DNA of 64,000 nt from Mixta hanseatica (lineage in GTDB: Bacteria; Pseudomonadota; Gammaproteobacteria; Enterobacterales; Enterobacteriaceae). Under the pieces are notes generated by a model. It was given only the letters and a program-made list of their open reading frames with translations, was not told the origin of the DNA and did no database searches. Made by a program: the position numbers and the translations under genes. Where the stretch lies: contig NZ_CP082904.1 in the NCBI RefSeq assembly GCF_023517775.1, positions 1,922,001 to 1,986,000 on the forward strand, read 5' to 3'. Positions 18,341 to 31,426 of the stretch are shown here, piece by piece (the first letter of the stretch is position 1; the number at the start of each line of letters is the position of its first letter).

Positions 18341-19033
18341 ATGATCAAGCTGCAACAGCCGCTGGAAATAATGTGCGACGTGCTGCATACGCCAGGCGGG
18401 CGTATCGTTGCGCTTGATCTGCACTATGATGAGCCCCAGTCGGGCGCATATCGCAGCGTGGTCGGTCGACTGAAACTGGAATCGCTTTCTACGGCGCAGC
18501 GGGAAGAGATGCTGATCCATCAGTTGCTCAGCCTGGAGAGCATGTCCGCCTTGCTGCGTCAACGCCAGTGGCTTTGCTCTATTTCGCTCGACTTTGCGCT
18601 GGCGCAGCGGGTCACCGAGTCGGCGTTTATTCGCCATGCCCTGCAACATCTGCCTTTCTTGCGGCTGTCGTTATCGGAAGCTTTTCCCAATCTGCATGAT
18701 GGCAGCGATAACCCGTTAATACGCACGCTTACCGAACAGCTGAATATCTTATGGCTGAACGATCTCGGCGCGGGCTACGCCAATCTGAACGCGGTGCAAA
18801 GCCATATCTTTGAAGCGGTCAGGCTGGACCGGCGATTCTTCGCCGAAAACGTGCATAAAACCCTGTTCGCCGTGCTGCTGCGACAAATTATGCAGATGAC
18901 GAACCGGCTGATCGTGGATGGCGTAGAGGATGAGGCGCAGCGGGCGATGCTGGAGCAGCAGGGCGTGTGGGCATTGCAAAACTACCTGTACGCGCCGCTG
19001 CCGCTCAGTAAAATCGGCGACCTGCCGGACTAA
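18341..19033 (+). CDS. Degenerate EAL-domain protein, YdiV/RflP-like
   Basis: A 230-residue single-domain protein that resembles the non-catalytic EAL protein YdiV (RflP) in size and in blocks such as FPFLELAI-like LPFLRLSLSEAFPNLHDG and the LNDLGAGYANLNAV segment. The EAL signature itself is replaced (ALDLHYDE), and other metal-binding residues of active phosphodiesterases are missing, so it probably does not hydrolyse c-di-GMP. YdiV binds FlhD and represses flagellar genes; a similar role here is an inference. It stands alone on the plus strand between ychF and pth, which are adjacent in E. coli. Confidence 0.68.
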   Translation: MIKLQQPLEIMCDVLHTPGGRIVALDLHYDEPQSGAYRSVVGRLKLESLSTAQREEMLIHQLLSLESMSALLRQRQWLCSISLDFALAQRVTESAFIRHALQHLPFLRLSLSEAFPNLHDGSDNPLIRTLTEQLNILWLNDLGAGYANLNAVQSHIFEAVRLDRRFFAENVHKTLFAVLLRQIMQMTNRLIVDGVEDEAQRAMLEQQGVWALQNYLYAPLPLSKIGDLPD

Positions 19034-19049
19034 CGCGGCAGGCGCGACA

Positions 19050-19637
19050 TTAACCCGCCTTGTAGCTGTGCAGCCGGTTCATCGCCTTCAGCAGATCGTC
19101 CTTTAACCAGACCTCAGTACAGCGAGCCGCCTCATCCACCGCATTATCGATCAGCGTTTGTTCTGAAGCGGGGGGCTTGCCCAGCACAAAACCCACCACC
19201 TTATTGCGATCGCCCGGATGACCGATACCGATGCGCAGGCGATGAAAGTTGGGGTTGTTGCCCAGCTTGCTGATGATATCTTTCAGGCCGTTATGTCCGC
19301 CGTGTCCGCCGCCCAGCTTGAATTTCGCCACGCCCGGCGGTAAGTCCAGCTCATCATGCGCCACCAGAATCTCTTCCGGAGCAATACGATAAAAGGTCGC
19401 CATCGCCGCCACCGCTTTACCGCTCAGGTTCATAAAGGTGGTTGGCACCAGCAGGCGCACATCTTTCCCCGCCACGTTAAGCCGCGCGGTGTAGCCAAAA
19501 AATTTACTCTCTTCTTTCAGGGACTGATTATGGCGCTCTGCGAGCAAATCCACATACCAGGCGCCAGCGTTATGGCGCGTTGCGGCGTATTCGGCGCCAG
19601 GGTTGGCGAGGCCAACAATCAGCTTAATCTCACTCAC
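19050..19637 (-). CDS. pth: Peptidyl-tRNA hydrolase
   Basis: A 195-residue enzyme that frees tRNA from prematurely released peptidyl-tRNA in the cytosol. Conserved active-site segments are ATRHNAGAW (catalytic His), TFMNLSGKA and HDELDLPPG. The start is GTG at 19637, giving [17 protein letters not shown], which aligns with E. coli Pth (194 residues); the in-frame extension to 19712 is unlikely. A ribosome site AGGAAA lies upstream. The stop lies close to that of the convergent EAL-like gene. Confidence 0.96.
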   Translation of the reverse strand: MSEIKLIVGLANPGAEYAATRHNAGAWYVDLLAERHNQSLKEESKFFGYTARLNVAGKDVRLLVPTTFMNLSGKAVAAMATFYRIAPEEILVAHDELDLPPGVAKFKLGGGHGGHNGLKDIISKLGNNPNFHRLRIGIGHPGDRNKVVGFVLGKPPASEQTLIDNAVDEAARCTEVWLKDDLLKAMNRLHSYKAG

Positions 19638-19885
19638 GGGGTGTTTCCTGCTTAAAACCGAAGGGCGATAGTGTAGCGGCCTGAGGGAAAGAATACAAAG
19701 CGGCAGGCGCATTTAGTTACGCAAGGTAATAATATCTTTTCTATATAAATACAGCAGGTTATCGATAAATTTTATCAAACAGTAGTTAAAATGTGTGATC
19801 GGGCGCGCAACGGGCAGTTGGGTCATCTCCTAAGCTTATGATGGTTTAACAGTATGTGCTGTGCAGCCAAAAAAGGAGGCAGGGG

Positions 19886-20173
19886 ATGAAACGTAAAAGC
19901 GCAATGATTGCAGGTAATGGCCTGATGGGGCTGGGGTTACTGACCATGATTGTTGGCATAAGCTATGCGGTGCTGAACCAGCTGCCGCAGCTACAGTTGC
20001 CTTCAGTGTTAACGCCAGTCGCGATCCTCAGTATTTTTATTGGCGCGCTGCTATGGCTGGTTGGCGCACGGATTAGCGGGCGCGAAAAGGTCGCCGATCG
20101 CTACTACTGGCTGCGTCACTGTGGCGATCAGCGCTGTCGCCGCGCCTCGCATCAACGTCCGCATACTCACTAA
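19886..20173 (+). CDS. ychH: YchH (DUF2583) inner-membrane stress protein
   Basis: A 95-residue protein with two membrane segments (residues ~10-30 and ~42-61), beginning MKRKSAMIAGNGLMGLGLL like E. coli YchH. E. coli YchH is a small membrane protein involved in oxidative-stress tolerance and biofilm formation. The start has an AAGGAGG ribosome site; an in-frame codon 30 bases upstream is not needed. The C-terminus is basic and ends in His residues. The coding end overlaps that of the convergent diguanylate cyclase gene by four bases. Confidence 0.9.
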   Translation: MKRKSAMIAGNGLMGLGLLTMIVGISYAVLNQLPQLQLPSVLTPVAILSIFIGALLWLVGARISGREKVADRYYWLRHCGDQRCRRASHQRPHTH

Positions 20174-21321
20174 AGGTTAACGCTTGTCAGCGTCGCGTTG
20201 TGCGGCGCTGACCTCATCATCTCGACGCGGTTGCGCCCGCCAGCTTTAGCCTCGTACAGCGCTTTATCCGCCATCATCATTAATGATGAAAAGCTGTGGT
20301 TTCTTCCGGCTGCCATGCCGATACTTACCGTATATTCAATATTATCCGGGCGAGAAATCATTGCCAGTAGCCGAATCTCTTCGCATAAACTCTGCGCTTT
20401 CTGCATGTCGCCGATAAAAAAAGCGGCAAACTCTTCTCCGCCAAGCCGGGAGAACGTGCATTCCGCAGGCAAGACTTTCTTTGCAATGCGGCAAAAATCC
20501 AGCAGCACCCGATCGCCCTGGTTATGGCCATAGCGGTCGTTAATGTTTTTAAAATGATCCAGGTCGAATACCAGGGCCACAAGCGGCTGTTCTCTCTGTT
20601 CACTTTTTTTCTCAGCGGTTTTTGCCTGGGCAAACAGCGCACGTCGGTTCCAGACGCTGGTCAACGGATCGCGCAGCGAAGCCTGCTTATAGCGTATCTG
20701 CGTACGTTCATTGACCATTGCCAGAATGGTGAAGGTCAGGCCAATCACAAAGAGCGTTGATTCCAGAATAACGTAGCTGGAAAAAGGGTTATGACCCATT
20801 GCGCCATGATCGGATCCGCCGCTGTCGAAACACATACGCGAGAGATGGAAAACCAGATGAAAACAGAGCAGCAACTGCGCTGGCCAGAAGGTGATCTGCA
20901 AACAGGCGCGCGAGCGGATAAGCATAATAATCAACGCGACGGTATAGCTAATACAGAGCAGGCAGCTCACCATGATGCGTTTCGGCACCGAGTGATAAAA
21001 TGAAGGGAAACAGCAGAGCAGCGCCCATAGCAGCGCGCCGAACAGCCAGCTAAACCCCGGGCGAAGCCCGGCAAAAACGCGGAAGGCGTTCAGCCACATG
21101 CCGTAGGCCAACATTACCAACGTATTGCCGACCGCCACCGGCAAAAACAGATGGCCGTGGCTGCGCAGGCTGCCGAGCCATACCGAGGCGATAATCGCCA
21201 CGGTGGTAAACCCCAGTACCCGATCGTACTGCGCGCCGCTCCAGGCAAAAATCATGATTATGCTCAGAAAGCCCAGCACATAGAGTTCACAGATAAACAG
21301 TGTGTAGACATCAAGTGCCAT
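20170..21321 (-). CDS. Membrane-bound diguanylate cyclase (GGDEF)
   Basis: A 383-residue protein with about seven to eight N-terminal membrane segments (to residue ~205) and a C-terminal GGDEF domain whose active-site loop is GGEEF. It should make c-di-GMP from two GTP. The RxxD product-inhibition site is absent at the expected place before the loop. Start set at ATG 21321, with GGGGAAG upstream; in-frame codons further upstream have poorer ribosome sites. In E. coli this position, between ychH and prs, holds dauA; here that transporter is absent and the cyclase takes its place. Confidence 0.85.
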   Translation of the reverse strand: MALDVYTLFICELYVLGFLSIIMIFAWSGAQYDRVLGFTTVAIIASVWLGSLRSHGHLFLPVAVGNTLVMLAYGMWLNAFRVFAGLRPGFSWLFGALLWALLCCFPSFYHSVPKRIMVSCLLCISYTVALIIMLIRSRACLQITFWPAQLLLCFHLVFHLSRMCFDSGGSDHGAMGHNPFSSYVILESTLFVIGLTFTILAMVNERTQIRYKQASLRDPLTSVWNRRALFAQAKTAEKKSEQREQPLVALVFDLDHFKNINDRYGHNQGDRVLLDFCRIAKKVLPAECTFSRLGGEEFAAFFIGDMQKAQSLCEEIRLLAMISRPDNIEYTVSIGMAAGRNHSFSSLMMMADKALYEAKAGGRNRVEMMRSAPHNATLTSVNL

Positions 21322-21495
21322 AAAGCGCTTCCCCATAAAAAACCGCAGCAAAATAGCATGACTTGTCGGTTGTAAAAAGCGCTTAACGCAGCGGTAAAAG
21401 AGAATGTCAGTACATTACGCGTTTTGTACGCGTTCGATTGCAGGATTAGCTATACGCGCCGCAGGCTAATCTGCGGATGGCGCAAAAGGTCAGAT

Positions 21496-21525
21496 AAAAA
21501 AAAACCGGGCCAGAAGCCCGGTTTT
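21496..21525 (-). terminator. Rho-independent terminator of prs
   Basis: On the minus strand AAAACCGGGC and GCCCGGTTTT form a 10-bp stem with a five-base loop, followed by nine T residues, 15 bp after the prs stop. Confidence 0.9.
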
Positions 21526-21539
21526 CAACATATCAGCGA

Positions 21540-22598
<1,059 letters not shown>

Positions 22599-22623
22599 TC
22601 AGGAACAGAGTGACACTGTCACA

Positions 22624-23487
22624 TTACGCCAGGTGCCCTGAAAGAATGCGGTGAAGAGGCGAAAGGTTTACGCCTTGCGCCACGAATCCCTGCATCCAGT
22701 TCGGGGCCAGCTCAAGCACCTGACGAGCAGCGGACTCGGTGTCGAATTCTGCAAACACACAAGCGCCGGTTCCTGTCAGGCGCGACGGCGCGTATTCTAG
22801 CAGCCAGGAAACAAGCGCATCAACCTCGCGAAAACGTTTTCTTACGACTGTCTCACAATCATTGCTGAAAGGAGCCTGTAACAGCGCATCAAATGAGCGT
22901 ACCGGCGAATTACGCGTCAGTTCAGGATCGTTAAACACTTGCGGGGTAGGCACCGAGACGCCAGGATGCGCCACCAGATACCATTTTTCTGCTGGCGCAG
23001 CGGGGGCAAGCTCATCGCCTACGCCTTCGGCAAAGGCCGCATGGCCGCGCACAAACACCGGGACATCCGCCCCCAGCTGCAGGCCCAGCGCGCAGAGCGC
23101 CTCGTTTTTCAGCCCGGTTTGCCACAGATGATTAAGCGCGACCAGCACCGTAGCGGCGTTGGAAGAACCGCCGCCCAGCCCGCCGCCCATCGGCAAACGC
23201 TTATCGATGGCGATATCCGCGCCGGCCTGCGCCGGCAGGGAGCCGCGTTCGGCGGCGGCGCGCATCAGCAGCCGTGCGGCGCGCACGATAAGGTTATCCT
23301 CATTCGCCACGCCGGGCACCGGGGTTAATAACCGGATCTCGCCGTGCGACTGCGGAGTAATGTGCAGGCTGTCGCCATAATCAAGAAACTGAAACAGCGT
23401 TTGCAGATTATGATAGCCGTCAGGACGACGGCCGGTGATATAGAGAAACAGGTTTAGCTTCGCCGGTGCGGGCCAGGTGGTGATCAT
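22624..23487 (-). CDS. ispE: 4-diphosphocytidyl-2-C-methyl-D-erythritol kinase
   Basis: A 287-residue GHMP-family kinase of the methylerythritol phosphate isoprenoid pathway. The ATP loop [14 protein letters not shown] is intact (residues ~97-110), as is the N-terminal [13 protein letters not shown]. It phosphorylates the 2-hydroxyl of CDP-methylerythritol. Its ATG overlaps the lolB stop by four bases, indicating translational coupling, as in E. coli. The length is close to the 283 residues of the E. coli enzyme. Confidence 0.97.
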   Translation of the reverse strand: MITTWPAPAKLNLFLYITGRRPDGYHNLQTLFQFLDYGDSLHITPQSHGEIRLLTPVPGVANEDNLIVRAARLLMRAAAERGSLPAQAGADIAIDKRLPMGGGLGGGSSNAATVLVALNHLWQTGLKNEALCALGLQLGADVPVFVRGHAAFAEGVGDELAPAAPAEKWYLVAHPGVSVPTPQVFNDPELTRNSPVRSFDALLQAPFSNDCETVVRKRFREVDALVSWLLEYAPSRLTGTGACVFAEFDTESAARQVLELAPNWMQGFVAQGVNLSPLHRILSGHLA

Positions 23488-24110
23488 TGTACGGTCCAGC
23501 TATCCATGCGCAGTTTGATACGTTTATCGCCCTGTTTAAGCTCAATGCTGGCAGGCAATGCCGGGTTAACTTTATGGTCATAGCCTTGAATGGTGACATC
23601 CCATTGCTGACCGTTGCGGCTGTAGCTTAGCGTGCGCAGCTGGTATTGATCGTCCAGGGTGAAATCGGTGGCGTCGCCCGGCAGGCCAAGCATCCACTGA
23701 CGCAGGTTGGCCAGCGGTATATCCATGCCGGTCAGCTGCGAGATCATCTTTTCAGCATCATTGCTGACATAGCGTTTGCCTTTGTTATCCACCAGCTGCA
23801 CCGTGGAACCCTGCGCATCCAGCTGTAGTTCTGTGCTGCCGAGCGGGTTGGTCAGCAACAGACGATAGCGGTCAGCGGCGGTTTGCTGCCAGTTAAAGCG
23901 CGCATAAACCTTTTGTTGATCGGAAAGCCAGGCGAAAGCGCCGCGGGTTTGATACTGGGTAATTTTTTGTATCGCCTGCTGATGTTGCTGCCATTGTAAA
24001 GAGGTGGGACTTTGACCGGGGCCTTGTGGTTTATTGATGGTACAGGCCGCCAGCAGCACGCTGGCCAGGGGAAGCAGCCGCAAAGGGCGGCGGATAAATG
24101 AATCAAACAC
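23484..24110 (-). CDS. lolB: Outer-membrane lipoprotein receptor LolB
   Basis: A 208-residue lipoprotein precursor. The signal peptide ends in a lipobox LLAAC (Cys ~22). The mature part has LolB blocks such as [20 protein letters not shown] and [14 protein letters not shown]. LolB takes lipoproteins from LolA and inserts them into the outer membrane. It is the first gene of lolB-ispE and is divergent from hemA with 213 bp between, where both promoters must lie. Confidence 0.97.
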   Translation of the reverse strand: MFDSFIRRPLRLLPLASVLLAACTINKPQGPGQSPTSLQWQQHQQAIQKITQYQTRGAFAWLSDQQKVYARFNWQQTAADRYRLLLTNPLGSTELQLDAQGSTVQLVDNKGKRYVSNDAEKMISQLTGMDIPLANLRQWMLGLPGDATDFTLDDQYQLRTLSYSRNGQQWDVTIQGYDHKVNPALPASIELKQGDKRIKLRMDSWTVQ

Positions 24111-24323
24111 CGGGTCATCTCCTCAAACACACTTTTTAGAGCCAAACGAGTAACGCTAATCATTCACCTGTTACCCGTCAACGTCGAATTATCGAAATTC
24201 AGTCTTATCAGCTATATCTTATTACAGTCATAGTCTTTGTATGGCTTTTCATGATCTCACGCATCTTGTAGAATGCGCTCCATAAAACCCCAACAACATT
24301 GGGATAACCCGATCTGATTCACC

Positions 24324-25580
24324 ATGACGCTGCTGGCCCTCGGAATAAATCATAAAACGGCACCTGTTGCCTTACGCGAACGAGTTACCTTCTCGCCGGA
24401 TACGCTGGACGAGGCTTTAAACAGCCTGCTGGCGCAGCCGATGGTGCAGGGGGGCGTTGTGCTGTCCACCTGTAACCGCACAGAACTTTATCTTAGCGTA
24501 GAGCAGCAGGAAAACCTGCATGAACGTCTGGTGCAATGGCTGTGTGAATATCACAACCTGCGCGAAGACGAAGTGCGTAAAAGCCTCTACTGGCATCATG
24601 ACAATGAGGCGGTCAGCCATCTGATGCGCGTCGCCAGCGGGCTGGATTCGCTGGTGCTCGGCGAGCCGCAAATCCTCGGTCAGGTGAAAAAAGCCTTTGC
24701 CGATTCGCAGCGCGGTCATTCGCTCTCCAGCGAACTGGAGCGCATGTTCCAGAAAACCTTCTCCGTTGCCAAACGCGTGCGCACCGAAACCGATATCGGC
24801 GCCAGCGCCGTCTCTGTCGCTTTTGCCGCCTGCACGCTGGCGCGTCAGATCTTTGAATCGCTCTCTACCGTCAACGTCCTGTTGGTCGGCGCGGGCGAAA
24901 CCATCGAACTGGCGGCGCGCCATCTGCGCGAACACCACGTCAAAAAACTGATGATCGCTAACCGTACCCGCGAGCGCGCCCAACTGCTGGCGGATGAAGT
25001 TGGCGCGGAAGTGATCGGCCTGGCGGATATCGATAGCCGTCTGGCGGAGGCGGACATTATTATCAGCTCCACCGCCAGCCCGCTGCCGATTATCGGACGC
25101 GGCATGGTCGAACGGGCATTGAAGGCGCGCCGCAATCAGCCGATGCTACTGGTCGATATCGCGGTACCGCGCGATGTCGAGCCGGAAGTCGGCAAGCTTG
25201 CTAACGCCTATCTTTACAGCGTCGATGACCTGCAGGCGATTATCGAAAATAATATGGCTCAGCGTAAGGCGGCGGCCGTGCAGGCCGAAACCATCGTCGC
25301 GCAGGAAAGCGATGAGTTTATGGCCTGGCTGCGCGCGCAAAGCGCGGTCGAGACCATTCGGGATTATCGCGAGCAGGCCACTCAGATACGTGCAGAGCTG
25401 GAAGCGAAAGCGCTGGCCGCGTTACAGCAGGGCGCCGATGCGCAGGAAGTGCTGCATGATCTGGCCCATAAGCTAACCAACCGGCTGATTCACGCCCCAA
25501 CTAAATCCCTGCAGCAGGCTGCACGCGACGGCGACGGTGAGCGCCTGCAGATCCTGCGTGACAGCCTCGGGCTGGACTAG
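24324..25580 (+). CDS. hemA: Glutamyl-tRNA reductase
   Basis: A 418-residue NADPH-dependent enzyme that reduces Glu-tRNA to glutamate-1-semialdehyde, the first committed step of heme and siroheme synthesis. The catalytic Cys is in STCNRTELY (residue ~50), the NADPH loop is LLVGAGETI, and the C-terminal dimerisation helix is complete. The length equals the E. coli protein. It is followed after 36 bp by prfA, the usual operon. It also supplies tetrapyrrole for the nas nitrite reductase encoded later in the window. Confidence 0.98.
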   Translation: MTLLALGINHKTAPVALRERVTFSPDTLDEALNSLLAQPMVQGGVVLSTCNRTELYLSVEQQENLHERLVQWLCEYHNLREDEVRKSLYWHHDNEAVSHLMRVASGLDSLVLGEPQILGQVKKAFADSQRGHSLSSELERMFQKTFSVAKRVRTETDIGASAVSVAFAACTLARQIFESLSTVNVLLVGAGETIELAARHLREHHVKKLMIANRTRERAQLLADEVGAEVIGLADIDSRLAEADIIISSTASPLPIIGRGMVERALKARRNQPMLLVDIAVPRDVEPEVGKLANAYLYSVDDLQAIIENNMAQRKAAAVQAETIVAQESDEFMAWLRAQSAVETIRDYREQATQIRAELEAKALAALQQGADAQEVLHDLAHKLTNRLIHAPTKSLQQAARDGDGERLQILRDSLGLD

Positions 25581-25616
25581 AACAATTCCACACCAATACA
25601 GGGTAAATCATACCAG

Positions 25617-26699
25617 ATGAAGACTTCTATTGTTGCCAAACTGGAAGCCTTGCAGGAGCGCCACGAAGAAGTGGAAGCGATGCTCGGCGATGCCAGCGTC
25701 ATCGCCGATCAGGAGCGTTTCCGCGCATTGTCGCGTGAATATGCCCAGCTTACCGACGTCAGCAAATGCTTCCGTCAGTGGCAGCAGGTGCAGGAAGATA
25801 TTGCCACCGCCGAGCAAATGCTCAGCGATGCGGAAATGCGCGACATGGCGATGGACGAACTGAAAACCGCGCGCGCGCAGAGCGAAGAGCTGGAACAGCA
25901 GCTACAGGTCTTGCTGCTGCCGAAAGATCCGGACGACGAGCGCGATTGCTTTGTTGAAATTCGTGCGGGCGCGGGCGGCGACGAGGCAGCTATTTTCGCT
26001 GGCGATCTGTTCCGTATGTATAGCCGCTTTGCCGAATCGCGCCGCTGGCGCGTAGAAGTGATCAGCGCGAACGAAGGCGAACATGGCGGTTATAAAGAGA
26101 TGATCGCGCGTGTGAGCGGCGAAGGCGCTTACGGCAGGCTGAAATTTGAATCGGGCGGTCACCGCGTGCAGCGCGTGCCGGAAACCGAATCTCAGGGACG
26201 TATCCACACCTCCGCCTGTACCGTAGCGGTGATGCCGGAGCTGCCGGAAGCGGAGCTGCCCGATATTAATCCAGCCGATTTGAAAATTGATACGTTCCGC
26301 TCGTCGGGCGCGGGTGGGCAGCACGTTAACACCACCGACTCGGCCATTCGTATTACCCACTTGCCTACCGGCATCGTGGTGGAGTGTCAGGACGAACGTT
26401 CTCAGCATAAAAACAAAGCCAAGGCGTTGTCGGTGCTGGGCGCGCGTATTCACGCCGCTGAAATGGCCCGCCGCCATGAGCAGGAGGCCTCCACGCGGCG
26501 CAATCTGTTAGGCAGCGGCGATCGTTCCGATCGTATCCGCACCTATAACTTCCCGCAGGGGCGCGTGACCGACCACCGGATCAACCTGACGATCTACCGT
26601 CTGGATGAGGTGATGGAAGGCAAGCTGGATAGCCTGATTGAACCGATTGTGCAGGAGCATCAGGCCGATCAGCTGGCTGCGCTTGCCGGGCAGGATTAA
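25617..26699 (+). CDS. prfA: Peptide chain release factor 1
   Basis: A 360-residue class I release factor for UAA and UAG codons. The catalytic GGQ is in [10 protein letters not shown], and the stop-recognition region (here residues ~180-200) contains [10 protein letters not shown] with the PxT-type motif (PET). RF1 is the factor that would terminate at the amber codon noted in the chemoreceptor gene. The stop overlaps the prmC start by one base, and PrmC methylates the GGQ glutamine, so coupling makes sense. Confidence 0.98.
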   Translation: MKTSIVAKLEALQERHEEVEAMLGDASVIADQERFRALSREYAQLTDVSKCFRQWQQVQEDIATAEQMLSDAEMRDMAMDELKTARAQSEELEQQLQVLLLPKDPDDERDCFVEIRAGAGGDEAAIFAGDLFRMYSRFAESRRWRVEVISANEGEHGGYKEMIARVSGEGAYGRLKFESGGHRVQRVPETESQGRIHTSACTVAVMPELPEAELPDINPADLKIDTFRSSGAGGQHVNTTDSAIRITHLPTGIVVECQDERSQHKNKAKALSVLGARIHAAEMARRHEQEASTRRNLLGSGDRSDRIRTYNFPQGRVTDHRINLTIYRLDEVMEGKLDSLIEPIVQEHQADQLAALAGQD

Positions 26700-27526
26700 T
26701 GGATATTCGCAGTTGGTTAAAAGCCGCCTGCGCTGCGCTGTGCGGCGGTGAAAGTCCGAAGCGCGATGCCGAAGTGCTGCTCTCGTTTGTGACCGGTAAG
26801 TCGCGCAGCTGGCTAATGGCGTTTGACGAGACGCAGCTGGACGCGGCGCAGCTGGCGCAGCTCAACGCGTTAATCGCCCGGCGCGCCCGCGGCGAGCCGG
26901 TTGCGCATTTGACCGGCGAGCGTGAGTTCTGGTCGCTGCCACTCACCGTGTCGCCGGTTACCCTTATCCCACGCCCCGATACTGAAATTCTGGTAGAGCA
27001 GGCGCTGGCGCGTCTGCCCGATTACGCGGTGGATATCCTCGATCTTGGCACCGGCACCGGCGCAGTGGCGCTGGCTATCGCCAGCGAGCGGCCCGACTGT
27101 CAGGTTATCGGCATCGATCGGGTGGCGGAGGCGGTGCAGCTGGCGCAGCACAACGCGCAAAAGCTCCAGATCGCCAACGCGGCTTTCTTACGTAGCGACT
27201 GGTTCAGTGCGCTGGCAGGCAAAAAGTTTGCGCTGATTGTCAGCAATCCTCCCTATATTGATGCCGCCGATGCGCATTTACAGCAGGGCGATGTGCGCTT
27301 TGAGCCGCTTAGCGCGCTGGTGGCGGACGATCAGGGGCTGGCCGATATTCGCCATATCGCCCAGGCGGCCCGGCATTATCTGCTGCCGCAAGGGGCGCTG
27401 CTGTTGGAGCATGGCTGGCAACAGGGGGAGTCAGTACGTACTATCCTCTCTGCCCAGAACTATCAGGCCGTGGCAACCTGCCAGGACTATGCGGGGCACG
27501 ATCGCGTGACCGCAGGCAACTATTAA
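26699..27526 (+). CDS. prmC: Release factor glutamine methyltransferase PrmC
   Basis: A 275-residue SAM-dependent enzyme that methylates the glutamine of the GGQ motif of RF1 and RF2. It has a SAM-binding motif ILDLGTGTGAVAL near residue 115 and the substrate-binding NPPY (SNPPYIDAAD). The start ATG overlaps the prfA stop (TAATG). The length is near the 277 residues of E. coli PrmC. Confidence 0.97.
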   Translation: MDIRSWLKAACAALCGGESPKRDAEVLLSFVTGKSRSWLMAFDETQLDAAQLAQLNALIARRARGEPVAHLTGEREFWSLPLTVSPVTLIPRPDTEILVEQALARLPDYAVDILDLGTGTGAVALAIASERPDCQVIGIDRVAEAVQLAQHNAQKLQIANAAFLRSDWFSALAGKKFALIVSNPPYIDAADAHLQQGDVRFEPLSALVADDQGLADIRHIAQAARHYLLPQGALLLEHGWQQGESVRTILSAQNYQAVATCQDYAGHDRVTAGNY

Positions 27527-27539
27527 CAGGGAGAGCATC

Positions 27540-27934
27540 ATGGCTGCTTATTATGGCGTGATTAAACATCTTCATCTGCTCACCGTCACCGTGACGGTGC
27601 TGCTATTCATTCTGCGTTTTTTCTGGCTGCAACGCGGTTCCGCCATTATGTCGCAGCGCTGGGTGCGCATCGTGCCGCATATCAACGACACCTTACTGTT
27701 TATTACCGGGATAAGTCTGGTGATGATCACCCACTTTTATCCGTTTACGCCGCAGGGTGCCTGGCTGACGGAAAAGCTGTTTGGCGTTATTATCTATGTC
27801 GCCCTGGGCGTAGTGGCTTTTGGCCGTCGCCCGCGTGAGGCTAAAGTACGCTGGATTGCCTTTATCGTGGCGCTGGCGGTGCTGGGCATCATTATTAAGC
27901 TGGCCGTAACTAAACTGCCGCTTTTGGGGATTGT

Positions 27935-27938
<4 letters not shown>
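27540..27938 (+). CDS. sirB2: SirB2-family inner-membrane protein
   Basis: A 132-residue hydrophobic protein with four membrane segments, equivalent to E. coli YchQ (SirB2). The molecular role is not established, although the name comes from a screen for invasion regulators. It starts 13 bp after prmC with a GGGAGAG ribosome site and overlaps sirB1 by four bases (ATGA), so it belongs to the hemA-prfA-prmC-sirB operon. Confidence 0.93.
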
Positions 27939-29631
<1,693 letters not shown>

Positions 29632-29650
29632 TTGCAATGCGTTCAGGATC

Positions 29651-29681
29651 AAAAAAGCAGCGGCTAAACCGCTGCTTTTTT
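29651..29681. terminator. Bidirectional Rho-independent terminator between kdsA and chaA
   Basis: AAAAAAGCAGCGG and CCGCTGCTTTTTT form a 13-bp stem with a CTAAA loop. The A and T runs allow termination from both sides. Confidence 0.92.
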
Positions 29682-29706
29682 ATTGCCTGCCGGCAAGCGG
29701 GCAGGA

Positions 29707-30810
29707 CTACAGCATAATCGTCATTAAATAGCCGCCAAAGAGCGCCAGGTGCGCGGCACCGTTCAGCACATTGGTACGGCCGGTAGAGAACGAAATATTA
29801 CACAGGATCAGCACGGCGCCCATCACCACCATATGCGGCGGCTCCAGGCCGAAGACCAGCTGCTGGCCGGTCAGCGCGGCGATCAGCGTAACGGCCGGCA
29901 CCGTTAATGAAATCGTCGCCAGCACCGAACCGAAAAACAGATTCATGGCGCGCTGCACCTGATTTGCCAGCACCGCTCTGATGGCGCCCAGGCCCTCCGG
30001 CGATAAAATCAGTAGCGCCACTAAAAAGCCGGTGAATTGCTTCGGCGCATTCAGCTCCGTCAGTAAATGCTCCAGCGGAACGGCGTTCATTTTGGTTACG
30101 CTAATGACCGCGACCAGATGAATCACCAGCCACAAGGCGTGCCACAGACTGCTGTGAGCGGAGGGTTTGCCGTGATGCGGATCGTCATCGTCGCCTTCAT
30201 CCTCATGCTCATAGATAAACAGACTCTGATGGGTTTTGGTCTGGATCAGCAGGAAAACGCCGTACATGGCGGCGGAAATGGCCGAGATAATCAGCGCCTG
30301 AACCGTAGTGAAGTTGCCGCCCGGCAGGGCGTTAGGAAACACCAGCACCAGAATCGCCAGCGGGAAAATGGCGATCAGATACTGTTTTACGCCGGCGAGA
30401 TTAACGTACTGCGTGGCGAATTTACGCCCGCCCAACAGTAGAGCAAAACCGACCAGTCCGGCGGTGACAATCATAATGATTGAGTAGAGCGTATCGCGCA
30501 TCAATGCAGGCGCTGCGCCGCCGGTTGCCATCAGCGCGGAGATCAGGCTGACCTCCAGAATCACTACCGACAGGCTTAAAATCAGCGAGCCATAGGGTTC
30601 GCCCAACCGATGCGCCAGTACATCTGCATGACGTACCACGCTAAAGGCGCTGCACAGAATGCCCACCAGCGCTAACAGATTGATGGAAACCACCAGCGGC
30701 AGGGCATCGACGTTACCGTACAGCCATAAAACGGCCAGCGCCGCCAGAGGGAAAAAGAGTGAGTATTCGGTATGGCGGGTTTTCTTGCTGTCGTGCGTAC
30801 CCATAGGCAA
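29707..30810 (-). CDS. chaA: Na+(Ca2+)(K+)/H+ antiporter ChaA
   Basis: A 367-residue inner-membrane antiporter of the Ca2+/cation antiporter superfamily, with two repeats, each holding an acidic consensus helix, and about eleven membrane segments. The central cytoplasmic loop has the acidic, histidine-rich HEDEGDDDDPHHGK stretch. It expels Na+, K+ and Ca2+ at alkaline pH. The length matches E. coli (366). It is divergent from chaB. Confidence 0.96.
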   Translation of the reverse strand: MPMGTHDSKKTRHTEYSLFFPLAALAVLWLYGNVDALPLVVSINLLALVGILCSAFSVVRHADVLAHRLGEPYGSLILSLSVVILEVSLISALMATGGAAPALMRDTLYSIIMIVTAGLVGFALLLGGRKFATQYVNLAGVKQYLIAIFPLAILVLVFPNALPGGNFTTVQALIISAISAAMYGVFLLIQTKTHQSLFIYEHEDEGDDDDPHHGKPSAHSSLWHALWLVIHLVAVISVTKMNAVPLEHLLTELNAPKQFTGFLVALLILSPEGLGAIRAVLANQVQRAMNLFFGSVLATISLTVPAVTLIAALTGQQLVFGLEPPHMVVMGAVLILCNISFSTGRTNVLNGAAHLALFGGYLMTIML

Positions 30811-31195
30811 TCGTATTCTCCTGTCTTATCGGTACATTCCTTATTACAGAAACCCAATGGTGAGCCTCTAAAGATTAAGCGCTGTTATGATTTTTACCAG
30901 CGCTAATAGTGTAATGACTCCAGGGCAACAGGTATGATTTTTTACTTTATTTTACTTTTGGTGGTAAATGGCGTTGCGCAGTCATATTTCATTATAAATT
31001 AACGATAAATATTTTAAAATCATAGAGTTATTTATAAATAAATACATTGAAATCGGTATTTTTTACTTAAAAAACCTTATTAAAACGTTGATTATAGCGC
31101 TTTAATACAATGAACTAACAACAATCCATTATCTGCAATATTTGCGTAAAAAACGATGCCAGGCCACACTTAAACGGACGACAACAGGAGGAAAT
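30811..31195. other. chaA-chaB intergenic region, AT-rich
   Basis: 385 bp between the divergent chaA and chaB. It is strikingly AT-rich between ~30940 and 31110, unlike the coding neighbours. It must contain both promoters, but no single -35/-10 pair stands out. No convincing ORF or RNA gene was seen. Confidence 0.6.
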
Positions 31196-31426
31196 ATGCC
31201 TTATAAAACCACAGCTTCTCTGCCGGATAACGTCAAAAACGTTCTGCCTGCTCATGCCCAGGAGATCTATCAGGCGGCGTTTAACAGCGCCTGGGAAGAA
31301 TATGAGGATAAAAAAGAGCGCCGGGGCGACGAATCGCGTGAGGAAGTCGCGCATAAGGTGGCGTGGGCCGCGGTAAAAAGCAAATATGAAAAGGGCGATG
31401 ACGATAAGTGGCATCCCAAAAAATAA
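31196..31426 (+). CDS. chaB: ChaB, cation transport regulator
   Basis: A 76-residue acidic and basic helical protein beginning MPYKTTASLPDNVKNVLPAH, the ChaB signature. It is proposed to regulate ChaA, but the evidence for this is limited. The ATG at 31196 has an ACAGGAGG ribosome site; upstream in-frame codons do not. It is close to the length of E. coli ChaB (76). Confidence 0.95.
   Translation: MPYKTTASLPDNVKNVLPAHAQEIYQAAFNSAWEEYEDKKERRGDESREEVAHKVAWAAVKSKYEKGDDDKWHPKK

Noticed and set aside
22610..22622. Perfect dyad GTGACA-C-TGTCAC near the ispE end
   Set aside because: A very similar dyad occurs inside the NasC coding region (48885-48897), so it was not taken as an operator without a search for a matching regulator.
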